Positions 32,564-45,299 of a DNA stretch of 64,000 nt are shown here, piece after piece. The notes beneath the pieces were generated by a model. That model saw nothing but the letters and a program-made list of their open reading frames with translations, was not told the origin of the DNA and ran no database searches. The stretch covers positions 117,396-181,395 of the forward strand of contig JARKIF010000068.1 of assembly GCA_029378245.1 (NCBI GenBank). Direction: 5' to 3'. The DNA comes from Roridomyces roridus (taxonomy: Eukaryota; Basidiomycota; Agaricomycetes; Agaricales; Mycenaceae). The translations under genes were made by a program, and so were the position numbers. Position 1 is the first letter of the stretch, and each line of letters opens with the position of its first letter.

Positions 32564-35500
32564 TCAATTCACAATGGACCCCGTCAACCGTATATCGCGA
32601 CTACTCGCTCCGATAGATATAGTCGTCGTCCCCGTCACAACTTCCCAACCTAGTGAGCCGGCGCCGTCAGCCTCGATCCACAGAAGAAAGAGATATATGG
32701 GAGAACGCACGCTGAGTGACAGTATTCCAAGTCGCAAAATCGAACCGAGAGAGCGTCATGCTCACACTGACGCTCTGTCCGACACCTACAAACACGCTGT
32801 CGAATCCTTTGAGGTTCTTTGGTGCCGAGTTGGCTGAGGTGGGGAATGTCAGGTAGAGTTGTGGAATCTGCGAAGCGATTAATACCATGCAACGACACGA
32901 TATTGGAACGTACCTCATTCCCTGCCACCGTGCCATTATTCTGAACGGTGAAAGTTACAGTGACGACTGGGTCGTGGAGCCAAGGATCCAAAGATGACCC
33001 AGGCCCAGATTGCCTCGTCCCACCCGCCGTTGATCCCGAAACCGCCAACCCTGAATACGCAAACGTGGTATACGACAAACCAAACCCAAATTCAAACCTC
33101 GGGGCAATTCCCGCCTGGTCAAAGTGGCGATAATCGATGAAGAGGCCTTCGGAGTATGGAATCGGGGTGATGCTGCCTTGTTGGTTGAACAGGACCTGTG
33201 CGGAATAGTCCGTTACGCTCTTGCCGATGGTGTATGGGAGGCGTCCGCTAGACAGGGAAAAGCCTAAGTACCTTGATAACAGTGAGGAAGAAACGGAAAC
33301 GCACCTGGGGTTGTACGCGCCATAGAGCACATCGACCAACGACGAGCCAGCTTCCTGCCCTGGAACTCCACTCAACACCTACAACTTCTTATGAGGCCTC
33401 GTTCAGAAGATAATGGAGCAAAAGAAACGCACTACAGCGGTAACTGCGCGCAGATTTTCAGGGATGCATGACTGAGCCTCAAAACATATAAAAACGCACT
33501 ATTGGCATTGTTGATCCAAGCCTCCATGTTTATCGGGCCCACGGCGTTGATGCAGACGATGGTATTCTTGTTCGCCGCTGCGACAGCAGCAATCAAGGCG
33601 TCCTACAAGTCGCGCAGTCAGTTAGTGAGACTATCAAGCACGCGGACGACTCCAGACTCGCCCCATTATGCCACGTAGAAAGAGAGTTGCGATCTCCAGC
33701 ATTCCCTTCAACGGTGATGTATCCTTCCCCACTGTCCGCTATAGAGTCCTAAGTACGCAGGGTTGGTGAAAACAATAGAATCGAACGCACCCGTGACAAA
33801 CACAAATGCAACATCCTTTCCCGTCGCTGCGTTCTTGGCTCCAGTCAAATCGCTATCACTCGTGGAAGAGGTTACGACCGTCCCGTCAGGTGCGGAGCGC
33901 GATTTTATTGCGTCCAAGGGCTTAGAAGGAAGAAATTACTTGTGAGGATGCGACAAGAGAGACAAGAAAGCGTACAGTGGTGAGATATGGGAATTGTACA
34001 GTTCTTTGCATGAATGAGCTTCATCTGTAATGAGCGGAGGAATACGGAGGTCACTCACCCACTTCCCCAACCTATGTTCCGCCAATCAGCATCGCCTCCC
34101 GTCAGATGAGAATATTTGAACTCACCGAGGCCAAGAACACCATCATCCCCACCGCGATCAGGGTAACTAGATGACAGAGTTAAGTTGCATCTCGGAACTC
34201 ACAAGACCAAGGACCAAGGACACCCACTTGTTCGGCCCACCACTCGCATTAGTCGCTCCATTCCCAACAATCGCAATCGTCCGCGGAGCTTTTAGTGGCA
34301 GGGCCCCGTTGGTATTCTTGAGGAGTACAGTGCCCGCGGCGTCGATTTGGCGGATAAGCGTAGCGTGGGTAGCCTGCACGTTAACATGCTTGTTGGATGA
34401 ATCCCCAGTGTTCCATGCGTCAAAGTTGACTGCGGGGAAGTTTGTATCTTGACCGATGAGGTACCATGCTGCTAGGATTCGTGTTGCCATGTCCTATTTC
34501 ATAGTGTCATAAGCAAGTTGTTCGACAAGAGAAAAAGAAAGGTTGAACGCACGTTCATACGAGCCTGGGTGACCTGCCCCGAGTTGACTGCTGCAGTCTA
34601 ATGAGGTGTCTCAGAAGTAAGGTGGGATACGTAGCATAAAAGAGAAAATTGCTAACGAGGTTTGACCCGAAGTACGACGTCCCCGAACTGGAGGAGATGT
34701 CGCCTGGCATGGTCATCTAGAAGGTGGGTCAGAATACAACCAACTACATGATCAGCGTAATACTTACATCGAGACCAGCATTAATCGAAAGCGTCGAGTG
34801 CGTAGCCCACCAGTCTGCGATGAGTTTCCTTTAGTATGGTGGCCAACAGAGCACATTGAGTGCAGTATCTCACCCGACATGACATCTAGATTCGTATGCA
34901 TAAGAACAGCTTCACTTTCGAGGTAAACAACGACTTACATCCTTGGAACCCAAACTCGGTCTTGAGAACCCCGTTCAGCATCTTGTCGTTCTCGCACGCA
35001 AAAGATGAGTTGACTGCAGACCAAAATCAACTGATGTACGGATGAACCCAGTGGGACGTACTTTGGTCTAGCACAGAGTATGAGTATGAGCACCTCTCCC
35101 GGAGTCCGGGTGGGATGAAACTGAAACGGAGACTCAACTATAACTGCACCTAAACAAAAAGTCAGCTCTCGAGTTGGACGAATAGGGAAAGACGACTCAC
35201 AGAACAGAGGCGACATTTGCTTGCACGCTACGGAGGAACTACACGATGATGAGCTACATTCCAACTCGGTGTACATAAGTATGTCAAGCACGTACCGGCA
35301 AGGAGTAGATTTCATGTTGCTATCATTCAGTGCGAAGTATCAGCATTCCGCGATAGCCATGGTGAATCAAGCCAAAACGAACCGTTCTGTAATAATACAC
35401 TGGCTTCAGCATCGCACCTGATGAAAGAAAAATGTACCCACCGATCGTCAACCATAGACGCGCTGGTTTCCCGGAAATGTTCTTGTTCACTGAGTGGATA

Positions 35501-36956
35501 AATGCGCAGTTAGAATCCGTCATCCTCGACGAAGGAGTCCAAGCATACTTGTTGATATAATGCTTGGCACACGCCTGTACACCGGAAGATTGGATTCCCA
35601 CAATCGTCTGTATGCGTTCAGATTCATTGATCTAGACTGGACAGATGCACGAACGCACCTCGTAAGCGCCTTCGCTGCAAGGACTCGACAGTAAGTCGTC
35701 ATGGATGGCTCGACTATCCGAATACGAACCCAGAGAGATACGGGTCCCCTCCGAACCTACGTGCAGGCGGGGTCAGTCGGTCAGGCCTAGTGAGCAAAAC
35801 ACCCGATACGCACCCTTCCCAATTCCTCCCCGCCGCCGCAGCGCGCATCAAGTTCCTGAAACGATTGGAACCAAGAATGAAAAAAAAGAGAGAAAGAAAC
35901 GCACATCATAGGCCCGAGAGCGACATGCACGCCTTTGCCCTTGAACTCGGCACCCATTGCGGCACCGCGTTGATTCATCAGGGTGCGGTTGAACCTTGGC
36001 AGGCGTTCAACTTTGGTTTGTCGCAAAAAAGGAGTGAGTGGACTCACGTCGCAGCCACGTTGATCTCCGCAGGGAACGCCGAAACCAAATCCGCGTATCG
36101 CACACCGACGGGGCTGTCCTCAAGACAAAGCCCAGGGAACGAGATGGACGAGATGGCAGGTGTGTTCCCGACGCAGTGACCTGTCCTCCGAGGTTATTAT
36201 AACGCACCTGGTAAATGTATTACATACCATTTTGCCAGCCCACACCTGTACACCTTTGTTAGACGGAAAGAATTTGATGGGCAGATCTAGACTCACCAGT
36301 TGCGAGGTTGACCTTGTCCTGAAGCGACATCTTCGCCACGGCAGCGCTGGCCTGTTGTGGCATGTTATTCATTCGACGGCAAGGAACCATAAATAAATGA
36401 TAGCTCGTACCTTGGCGTACGCTGCGGTCCATTGCGGGGAGACGTTCTCTATGCGCGGGTAAGCGGAGTATTTCACGGGCAGTATTCAATTATTCACGCG
36501 GAGTAGCAGTCGGAGCTGTGCCCGTTGAAGTCGAACTCGAAGTCGAGGTCGATTTGCTCGTGGAAATCGACGTTGAGCTGGAAGATGTCGTCGTACTTGT
36601 CGTCGTAGTCGAACTCCCCGGCAGACATTGGTAGTAATCGGCAGAGGGAGTGAGATGGTTTGGTCGGACTGCAGTAGGGCGCTAGAACTTACAATCATTC
36701 AACACCGTGCAGACTCCTTGCGAGCACGTCGTGGCACCCGTCCTGTACGAGCATATTAGTCAGAACACGCACAATCGTCGGAGGCCCCGCTGCAAAGCTT
36801 ACCATCCAATACCGCCACTGGAAGCACAAAATCATCAGTGCAGTGACACACATTCAACTGAGTGATGCCCACTAACCACTGGCCGTACAGCCCAGATTGA
36901 GCCAGCACGGATGGCAAGACAGAGATGGCTGTAGCGAGTAACAAAAGAGTCCGCAT
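32564..36956 (-). CDS. Secreted GH3 beta-glucosidase with N-terminal CBM1
   Basis: About twenty small exons separated by introns near 50 nt. The protein would hydrolyse cellobiose and short beta-glucans outside the cell. MRTLLLLATAISVLPSVLAQ is the signal peptide. The CBM1 cellulose-binding domain follows (GQCGGIGWTGATTC, SQGVCTVLND, YYQCLPGS; all four Cys present), then a Ser/Thr-rich linker. GH3 segments: KMSLQDKVNLATG; SFPGLCLEDSPVGVRYAD; RNWEGFGSDPYLSGI; HYI; EFGFQG running across an intron into MSDWWATHST, whose Asp is the expected nucleophile; GLDMTMPGD; TVLLKNTNGALPL; and the C-terminal domain LPYTIGKS, FGFGLSYTTF. The fibronectin-III-like end finishes GASSRDIRLTGSIVN after the last intron (32650-32710). 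An upstream in-frame Met (36980) is possible; the one chosen begins a standard signal peptide. The gene looks intact. Confidence 0.92.
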
Positions 36957-37738
36957 CGTCGCAGCAGGGAAGGTCGTCATCGTTCAAGTCCCGCCTGGTT
37001 TTATTTATGAGATGCCGGAAAATTCGCGGTATCAACTCACCTTGTTACCGATGTAAGGCCGATGTGGGCGAACCTCGTGGGGTTGTGGGCTTGGCTTCGG
37101 CGAGTCAAAAGGATGGCTCGTCGGATGATTGGCATCCCTAGGTTATGAGCTGGAGTTCGAGAGAGGACGCAGGAGTATGGGGTTGGTTATCGTGAAGCCC
37201 TGAGGCTGAAAAACGGGATATTGGAACAGGATAGCAATTCTAGTCTTCACGGGAGATTCAACTAAAATCGGTTTCGAGTCGATTCAGTCTTTCACAAAAG
37301 GGTTCCGAAGGTTGGGCGACATGGTACCGGGGTCCGGCGGATGATTCCTGTTCATGCCTGAGGCTGCTCGGATGAGATTCAAGGAGGAATAGAGTCGGAG
37401 TCCGTGGATCGGAGAATGGACTTGGTGGAGCAGGACAAAACAGGCCGCCGATGCTCATGAGGGAGGAGCATGAGAGTGCAGTGATCGGGAGCAGTGATAG
37501 CGCTGATCCGACTTGCCGCTTCCCTTGTTCTTTCCCGACCTCCGTCTTCCCAAGTTCTTGTGGCACTGGTCTCACTCCCAAGTTGTTCCTGGCCTCCATA
37601 CTCTTTCATCAAGACTTGTAAAATGGCTGCGAACTTCTAAAAGTTAATCTCTACCGGCACGCGCTTGGGGCGTGAGCGCGTGAGCAGCGGCGATAAAGTG
37701 CTCGACCTCACTCTCTTATCGACGACCATCTGTCTGGC
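36957..37738. other. Intergenic between the beta-glucosidase and MYND genes
   Basis: These 780 bp hold the divergent promoters of the two neighbours. No CDS is supported; short open frames near 37260-37600 show no recognisable domain. Confidence 0.5.
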
Positions 37739-38524
37739 ATGGCCCATCCTCAGCGCGACCCACGAGAAACCATCATCCGCAACGTCCTCCTCTTCCCTGT
37801 CGATGGAGGCAACCCACGTATCACTCCGATGATCTTCAGCGAAGCAGGCTCCGGGTCGAATCCTCGAGGCCTCTACACCATTAACGTCGATCGCGCGCCT
37901 CGTCGGCCAAGATCCCGACCATCCGGGGAAAACGACTTTTGGGGCGCGGAGACGTTGTGGTCGTCAAGAGGGCCGAGTGGCCGGCCGGCGGCAGCGTACC
38001 TGGGCCTCCCAGCGGAGCAGATAGTGGAGCCGTTCGGTACGCGCTTCATTCCAGAATGGTACAACTCGGACGAATGGACCGTTTTCCTTCAGACTGAGCG
38101 AGCCAAAAGTGGGAGTTATTGTTCTTCGTTCGCAGGTTCAAAGCAATCTAAGATTTTTCGAATAGTGAATGATTGGGACGACTGGCCTCTCAGTGAATCG
38201 GAGAAGCAGGAAGTCGGTGAGTACTGCAATCTGATCCAGCTAAACTAAATCAACTCGCGGCAGCCAAATCGACTCGGATACTCGACAATTTGATTACCGC
38301 CCGTTCGTTTTCGTTGTTCTCTTCTTGACGACTAAAAACTGTCTTGACTGCCAGACCTGCACAACATACTCGATTGCGGGCATTGCAAGTCAAAGGGTTC
38401 AATCGCGCAGCCGCTCCAAGTTTGTAGCAGATGCCGCAATGAGAAGTATTGTTCCAAAGAGTGCCAGGGGCTTGCGTGGGAGGGACACAGGCGGTTGTGT
38501 AAAAAGAATGCGGTATCAACTTGA
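37739..38524 (+). CDS. MYND-type zinc-finger protein, 228 aa
   Basis: Three exons (37739-38216, 38264-38302, 38355-38524) with 47- and 52-nt introns restore one frame. The N-terminal 160 residues match nothing I know. The C-terminus is a complete MYND finger: C180, C183, C196, C199, C205, C209, H217 and C221 (CGHCKSKG, VCSRCRNEKYCSKEC, WEGHRRLC). MYND fingers bind proline-rich partners or occur in SET-domain and regulatory proteins; here there is no second known domain. Without splicing, the first frame would end at a stop just inside intron 1, before the finger. Small one-finger MYND proteins are abundant in Agaricomycetes. Confidence 0.85.
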
Positions 38525-39775
38525 ACTTGGTGAACTGGGAGTCGGGAGAACGAGATGGAACTGCGGAGCGGCGCGTTGCGTTGCGTGCTTACAACCGATC
38601 TCCTTGGGTGCATCACAGTGGACCGACGGTATTTCGGATGAATATCAGTGTGTCCTATACAATTTCTTGCCAAGCCACGGGCGTCGCCCCAGACCGTCGC
38701 CGTCGTCATTCGAGATTGGGCGTGGACTCCAAGATACCGTAGTACGAACTGCGGAGGAAGCATCATGGATGTCGTTGTCGCTGCGGGAGACAGTGGCCGT
38801 GTCAAGAGAGGAGCGAGTTTGACCTCAAGATTTCCGGGGTGGGGAGCTGAGCTTCAGTGTTTGCGGATTCCGAGTCGTCGTCGGGTACATAAGTACAGGT
38901 GTATGGGACGCCGTCTCGCTTGACAGATCGTTTGAACGCAAGGCAGTGAGACTAGTACTTGTGTCGCTGTCTTGATTCCCGTCCGATAGTTGGGACCTGT
39001 ATAATGTACCTAGTAGGCTGTGTCTGGCGGAATAAGAGGTCCGACAACAAAATATTCGGCGGAATCAAAACGCGTTCTAAGGTGACCGGGGAAGGAAATG
39101 ATTGGTTGATGGTGAAGTCGAAGGTGCATATGGTCGAACCAATCCAATCAATCCGAAAAGATGAATGGTCTAAATATACTCACCAAGGTCGAGGTCTAGA
39201 CCACGCTCTATCCAAACCCGCGCGCGCGTTTCCTTACAGCCACCATTAATTCCGCGTCCTTGGTCCATCAAGGCAATGAATCGCCGTCGTAACCGCCTCC
39301 TACTTGCCAGTTCTTCTTGCTATTGGCCAGTTGAAGCAGAGGAATTTGTCGTGAACGATCGACTTGGGATGAGAATGATCACGCGGTTTTCGATTTTGAA
39401 ATTCCACACGCGCGAATCATCCGCGGGGCGGCCGCCCTCGCCCGACCCCCCCTGGGCTTTTATGGAGAGTCAACGGACGGCGTCATCGTAGTCAGCTTTG
39501 TCGACGTGACGACCACGAAGGATTCCTCCCGCCGGTCGCTTATCGACTTGAAATGGCTTGGCGTTGACGACAACAGAGTTGTCGAGTGCATCCGAGATTT
39601 CGACGCGGGGAAGGGCCGTTCCCGCCCACCGCCCACCGAGCGCATCTTGCACTGCTAGTTTGCTTGTTCCGACTCCGGGCGGAAGAAGTGTTGCGTTTCA
39701 CGTCGTCCAAGACAGTGGACCCGGGCAAGATGGCAAGCGAGAATCAAAGTTGACGTGGTTGCCATTCATCAGCAC
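38525..39775. other. Intergenic, nothing recognised
   Basis: About 1.25 kb between the MYND gene and the KNH-like gene. Open frames are short and uninformative; the last 150 bp are the promoter of the KNH-like gene. Confidence 0.4.
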
Positions 39776-39783
39776 TATATAAG
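39776..39783 (+). promoter_or_regulatory. TATA box of the KNH-like gene
   Basis: TATATAAG 159 bp before the ATG at 39942, followed by a pyrimidine-rich leader (39800-39900), as in strongly expressed fungal genes. Confidence 0.5.
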
Positions 39784-39941
39784 CACCGACTGATCCCCTG
39801 ACACCTTTGTGCCTTTTTCGCCCCCCCCCACCACCACTTTTTCCGAGCCCTCCCTCACCGAGCCAGCCTCGTCCCTCGTCCCTCACTCTTTCTCGAGCCA
39901 GTCTCTACCCACCTTTCGTTTATCCAACATCAATATCCACG

Positions 39942-40860
39942 ATGGTCTTTGTCTCTGCTAGGTCCGCCGTCTTCGCGATTTTCTCCCGGATTTTGCGCTG
40001 ATTAATTTTTTTTGGAGCAGCCTTTTCCTCCTCGCCTCTGTGCTCCCATCCGTGATGGGTCTGACGCTCGACACGCCCGCGGATACCGAGTCCAACGGTG
40101 CCATCGCCGTCACCTGGAAGACGGTCGCCGAGACCCGTACGTACGTGTCTTATCTGCGCTGCCTCCCTCCGACCTACTCGTACAGGAAATTCTCCCATTC
40201 CTCCTCGTAGACCAGGACAACAAGGAGTCCATTGACGCTCAAACCGGTATCGACCCCACTCTCCTGAAGCAAACGGTCAACCTCGGCACTGTCACCCCTG
40301 GGTACGTCTTGTCCTGTCTGCATTCCATCCATCCATTCATCAATCACCCCTTAGTAACTACATCCTGCAAGCCGTCAACGCCGACGACATCGAAGTGCCT
40401 GCTCTCCACCTTCGGGCGCCTTCAAGATCGGCGCTGCCGGTTCGATCGCTGCAGCTGGTGCAGGGGGTAACAACGCTGCTGCCGGCGGTGCGGCTGCTGG
40501 TGCTGGCGGTGCTGCCGCCTGCGACTTGCCCTCCTCCTACCACCGTCACGGTTACGGCGGCTGCTGGTGCTGCTACTGGTGCTGCTTCCACTGGGGCTGC
40601 TTCCACTGGTGCTGCTTCTGGATCTGGAGCCGCCGCTGCCGGCCGCCGCCGCCGCGCAGGCCGCAACAGCTGCCAAGGCCGGCAAGGGCAAGGGCGCTGC
40701 TCAAGCCGCCGCTGCAAAGGGCAAGGGCGCTGCCCAAGCTGCCGCTGCAAAGGGCAAGGCCGCCGCCGCCGCCGCAAAGGCAAAGAGCCCCTTTGGCAAG
40801 AACGTCGGCCGTAGCTTGTTCTCTGCAAAGTTCGGCCGTCGGGAGCTCTTCCGGGATTAG
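39942..40860 (+). CDS. KRE9/KNH1-like (Ser/Thr-rich GPI-family) secreted protein with Ala-rich tail, frame-disrupted
   Basis: Exon 1 (39942-39961) joined over a 59-nt intron to 40021 gives the signal peptide MVFVSASLFLLASVLPSVMG. LTLDTPADTESNGAIAVTW and the following LLVDQDNKESID..VTPGNYILQAVNADDIEV form the Ig-like KNH domain found in secreted wall proteins that assist beta-1,6-glucan assembly or are GPI-anchored. Introns end at 40185 and near 40354. After ADDIEV the reading frame must change three times to keep the expected Ala-rich tail (GAFKIGAAGSIAAAG, then TVTVTAAAGAATG, then KGKGAAQAAAAKGKG) up to the final TAG at 40858. Either indels have damaged the gene or the low-complexity tract is mis-assembled. 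The tail is basic and lacks a GPI signal. Confidence 0.6.
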
Positions 40861-42159
40861 ATTGCTAGACTTACCTTGAGCGTTGTTTCATCTCTTGGAT
40901 TTTTCATGTTGTATAATGATTGAGACGAGTGGTTTTCTTGGGCACCGAAAAAACTTGTGTGTGTGGGAGAGCGAGCTCGTTGTTGCCGGCAGTGTCGAGG
41001 ATTGTCTTGGCACGATATCCATCTGACGTGCCAAGAATTACGGATGCAGAAGGATGGATGGGCGCGTTGATGCAGTCGCGACGTTGTGTGAGACAACTGT
41101 AATGTGTGCCAGCACCCCGGGCGCGTTCGGCGGCGTTGTGGCGCAGGGCGTTCCACTTGTGATCAAAGAAATTAATATTGCGATAAGCGGCAATAAGCAA
41201 TCAACTTGAATGGGCAAAGGAACACTGCCAGAGGCAAGGGACAAGTGGATAATCGAATTCAGATGCATATTCTTCGGGTTGGCCGTTGGCGGCGTATTAG
41301 CTACAGTATGCGGGGAAATATCAGCCCTTGATTGACTTCCGTTCGAAATCCTGTACTGGTTGAAACGGCAACCGCAACAGCAATAAGTAGCCCCAGAAGC
41401 AAAGCTACTGGATGAGCGGTCGAGGATGTCCGAAAGGCATACGGTTCGTCAAGGGCGTATGCATTCCGACTGGCACTTCGAGCTGTAACAGCCTGTAAAA
41501 AAGTATCAACGTATACGCAGACTTCACCTCGAATGAGAAAGATCGACCTCCGTTCAAAATCCCAGGGTTGAGAACCAAGGTTGAACGACGACCGCAGTAG
41601 TTAATGCTTAGTTAGCCCCAGAAGAATTTCAAGTCGAGCATCAAGTCACGTCGAGCCGCGAATCTAGGAGACAGCCCACTCTGCTGCGAATTGCAAAGGT
41701 GACGCCGGCTTGTTGGAGGAATTCCCAACACAACGCCAGTGGGTCGACTAGAGTAGTAAAATACTTCAACCTGTAACCCGGAATAGTCGAAACAGATTTA
41801 ATTGCCTTCAGTGGTGAAACGCAGCAATACTTGCTAGCGCTATCCATATAAACGGGTCCAAGGGAAATGTGGGTCCAGTTGCGACTCGTGAGTCTGTGAA
41901 AATCCAGAGCTTCGAACAGTCTGTGGCGTGCGCGTTTCGTTGCACGAAGGTACTAGGCGGTGCCACTTTTCGGAGGCTTTTATTTCCGTTGGAGTTGGGT
42001 TCGCCGGCTTCCCGGTTCCAGGTGTGCCAAAGAGTGTAAAGACGCTCGACTTTGAGAGAAGTTATCATCGGAGCAGGCAGATCAATTGAGGGCAAGGGTG
42101 AACATCTAAAAAGCCTACATATAATATCTGGTTATGAACTCATCATCGACCCGAATTCA
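40861..42159. other. Intergenic, with a diverged direct repeat
   Basis: No CDS is supported. About 41335-41440 and 41545-41625 share GACCTCCGTTC-AAATCC/GACTTCCGTTCGAAATCC and AGTTAGCCCCAGAAG-type blocks, a diverged direct repeat of about 100 bp. Confidence 0.35.
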
Positions 42160-43728
42160 CTAGTCACGATTCCGAATCCACGTTGGCAAATACAACCATT
42201 GCACCATTTCGTCCACCACGTTCGTGCATTCCGTCGCCGAGAAATCCAGCCCCGCCTGTTCGAGTGATTCCAGCACGGTACTGAGGCTGTTATACGACGG
42301 ATGGTGTCCATTCTCGAAAAGAATCGCGGCACTTTGGAGTGCGTGATCAGGTATATCCACCCGCAGGTTGAGCATCTCGAGAAAGTGGTTATAGTCGAGT
42401 ACCATTCTACCCTCAAATGCAAGGTGGATTCGAGATAGGCGAGGGAGGATGCCCGTGTCGCTGAGTAAAGAAATCAAGGGGTCTGCGTCGGGATCGGATT
42501 CTTCATCGTCCACGCTCCGGAGGATGACTGCCAGCTCAGCGAGGGAGGGCAGTCTCGTCAAGATGTCCCTGATCAAGCCCATATCGGGCGCGCCCCTCAC
42601 GCCAAGCTTTCGCACCGTGCTTGAGGAGTTTGTGAGGAAGCGGTCGAAAGCAGGGATAATGCGCGTCTCGGATGAAACGAGCTCAATGGTGATTTGTTCA
42701 AGGTTAGGCACCCTGAGATGCGCCAGAATCTCGACACGCGAAACGTATAGGCATTGGAGTTGGGGTAGTTCGATGATGTCGGCCACGGTCCAGTCCAATA
42801 CTGTCTCTGGAAATAAGACACTGATATGGGCTTCGACGAGGGAAGGGTTGCCACGCAAGAGCTCCTGGTGGGTCTCCCAGGGCGCGTCGAAACAATAACG
42901 GGTAAGTTGGTTGAGTGGGGCGAGAAATGATACGCTGGAATTATCGCGGATGATATTCACGTCGACGAGAGATTCAGCTTTTTGAAAGCAATGGATGGAC
43001 AGCGGCGAGTCCTCGTCATCCTCGTCGCACCATTCTATCCACAGCCTGCGCAGTGCTGGAACGCGGTTGGAAAGGGCTGGCAGCAGAGCATGCAGCGCTT
43101 GGGTCAAAACGATCCAGAACTCCTCCCATCGCGGCGAATGCTGGATTAGATACTGGAGCATCTGGACCTGCGGGGCCTCCGAGCGCTCAACATTGGATCC
43201 ATCAAAGTGGATTTTGAGCCTTTGTGCTCGGTGCACCTGTGTCTCGACCGCCTCCATCGGGTAATCGTATTGGGAATAAGGCAGGACAAGCAGGGACCAC
43301 AGCGAAGGGGCCGAAATGGCGATAGCCCTCCAATTGCTGCAGACGTGGGTCAAGTTCCAAGGACTCTCCCCAAACTGAAACTGGCTTCGGCAGAACGCCT
43401 CCGAGACGGTGGGTAGCGTCCAAGCAAAGATTTCACCCAGTATCTCGGGAGCGAGCGAGCGGAGCGGGGAAAGGACAGACTTGTGTTGTTCGTGGGAGAG
43501 AGCAAGCGTACGGCGTCGAGTCTGCAGTTGCTCGATCTCGTCGTCAATCGAGACCAGACGCGCGCCCATCTCCGACGTAATGGTCCGAAGAAACGGGATT
43601 TCTGCGGCTTTGGGGGGTTCATTGGACTGCAAGAGGGTGTCCAGTCGGCCAGCATCGGGTGCATCATGTTTCTGGTCACCCACAGTTTCACCAGGAGACT
43701 GGAGTGAACTGGTGTCCGACGCGTCCAT
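42160..43728 (-). CDS. F-box protein, 522 aa
   Basis: A single open frame. A short helical N-terminal segment (EIEQLQTRRRTLALSHEQHK) leads into an F-box-like domain at about residues 85-135 (LSPLRSLAPEILGEIFAWT, VCSNWRAIAISAPSLW), the form typical of the very large Agaricomycete F-box families. The remainder has repeated Leu-rich stretches (LPQLQCLYVSRVEILAHLRV, LPSLAELAVIL, LPRLSRIHLAF) consistent with a divergent LRR substrate-binding domain. It would recruit targets to an SCF ubiquitin ligase through Skp1. It differs from the F-box array at 50-59 kb. Its start codon lies 46 bp from the left end of the CACTA element, so promoter and 5' UTR are inside or cut by that transposon. Confidence 0.88.
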   Translation of the reverse strand: MDASDTSSLQSPGETVGDQKHDAPDAGRLDTLLQSNEPPKAAEIPFLRTITSEMGARLVSIDDEIEQLQTRRRTLALSHEQHKSVLSPLRSLAPEILGEIFAWTLPTVSEAFCRSQFQFGESPWNLTHVCSNWRAIAISAPSLWSLLVLPYSQYDYPMEAVETQVHRAQRLKIHFDGSNVERSEAPQVQMLQYLIQHSPRWEEFWIVLTQALHALLPALSNRVPALRRLWIEWCDEDDEDSPLSIHCFQKAESLVDVNIIRDNSSVSFLAPLNQLTRYCFDAPWETHQELLRGNPSLVEAHISVLFPETVLDWTVADIIELPQLQCLYVSRVEILAHLRVPNLEQITIELVSSETRIIPAFDRFLTNSSSTVRKLGVRGAPDMGLIRDILTRLPSLAELAVILRSVDDEESDPDADPLISLLSDTGILPRLSRIHLAFEGRMVLDYNHFLEMLNLRVDIPDHALQSAAILFENGHHPSYNSLSTVLESLEQAGLDFSATECTNVVDEMVQWLYLPTWIRNRD

Positions 43729-44318
43729 TGGCTTTGGTAAGAGAGAGAGCGAGTGTTCCTGATTGGCCGCATTTCACTGTGTAAAGTAAAGTCACTTCAA
43801 AGAAGTGATCGATCACTCCCTTGTCGATTTCAGGCACTCCCAATGAGGTCACCCGTTGGGAGTGCCTGTCAGTCACTTCCATGGAGTGCTTCCACGGCAC
43901 TCCTTGCTCGGGCACTCCACAAAACGACTTTCAGCAAACTTTCGGCCAGTCAACTGCAAGTCGGACATCAAACATTCGGGCATCACTTTCCGCGTTTCCT
44001 CTTGCTTCTCACCACCATCTTGACTCACTCCAAGACACCTTTCAAGCCACTTCAGTACTCGCCGTCGTCTTCCCGTCGATCAAAGCCGCCGTCCTCCCTT
44101 CCAACTCTATCATGGCCCTTTCCATCACTCTTGAGCCCGCCACAATGTCTGTGCGACGGCCATGATCCAGAGTCCGTACCTCTGCTGCACACAATATGAC
44201 TGCGCGGGGTTCCGCGCAGCGTCTTCTGTGCTGCTACCGGTTATGGCAACTTGGACATGGTCCGTGCGCCCATTCGGCGATATTACTCAATTCGACTTCT
44301 TCGTCCCCTACGTCCACG

Positions 44319-44833
44319 ATGCCAAACGACAGCGACGAAGAAAAGGACGACGTGAAGATCTGTAATTGCTCCCCGAGCTGCAGCAAGGCGCTAACCGAAC
44401 GGGCTCGACGACGCCATTACTCAAAGGGCGATCCACTGGAGCGTCGACCATCGGTCACTATACCACGCAGGGGTCGATCGAAACGAGCAGCAGAGACCAC
44501 GGCTGGCTCCAGCGACGACGTGGACGAATCGCATGGCCGTGACAGCTCGGGTGACGACGCGCGCACATCGGACGACAACGGTGACGATGTGGATGCCATG
44601 GCTGTCGACTTAGACCCACGTTCACCCTCTCCCTTCCTCGAGGATGTCGACATGGATGTAGATGACGAAGATCTGCTTCTGTCGGATGTAGAGCTGCTGG
44701 ATCTGGGCCAGGAGGACAAGTGGCTGCAATTTGACCCAGGGAGGAGATTCAGACTCGCGAGGAAATGGAACGCGAGCTAAAGGAGATGTTAACTCCGGAG
44801 GAGGAAGCAGCCTTGTGGGAGATGGGAGACTAG
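44319..44833 (+). pseudogene. Tnp2-like transposase N-terminal segment, frameshifted
   Basis: Starts MPNDSDEEKDD. A cysteine-basic motif (CNCSPSCSKALTERARRRHY) resembles the N-terminus of Tnp2-type CACTA transposases, and a long Asp/Ser-rich stretch follows. At about 44740 the frame needs a single-base shift: the first frame ends RLARKWNAS at 44780, while the better continuation (EEIQTREEMERELKEMLTP) ends at the TAG at 44831-44833. The catalytic domain is missing. It lies inside the CACTA element, near its left end, in the expected place. Confidence 0.5.
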
Positions 44834-45299
44834 TGCGTTTCCCAACTGCAGCATTTTCACTCAACTCATCTGTGGGCTAATGGAACGACATTCTCACAGA
44901 ACGAGATCGCCATAACCTACGTCGTGCATTTCAGCTCAAGACGATCTGCTCTATGTCGATGCTGGCGCTTGCTCAGATGTGATACTACGCCTTCCGCCAG
45001 AAACTCGAGATTAGCTCCCATTGGGTCATGATCCACCGCGTCGCGACGATTTCAGGTGTGGAGCCGTATGGTACGACTGCTGTCGTGCATGGCTTTTACC
45101 GGACGCTATGCTGATTCGTCGTTTTGTCATTATTGCGATCAGAGTCGTTTTGCACCGAACGAAAAGACACAACGACTTTTCTGCTAACTGCCTCGTCGCT
45201 GCAAGCTCTTCACAACGCCCGAGACACCACAAACAGCTGTCCGAGTTCCAGCCTCGCGGCGTGAAGCAAGCTGATAGTAAGCTCTTCAGTCCTTTGTCT

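Noticed and set aside
32564..41000. A biosynthetic or cellulose-degradation gene cluster around the beta-glucosidase
   Set aside because: Neighbours are a MYND protein and a wall protein; no other carbohydrate-active enzyme or transporter is nearby.
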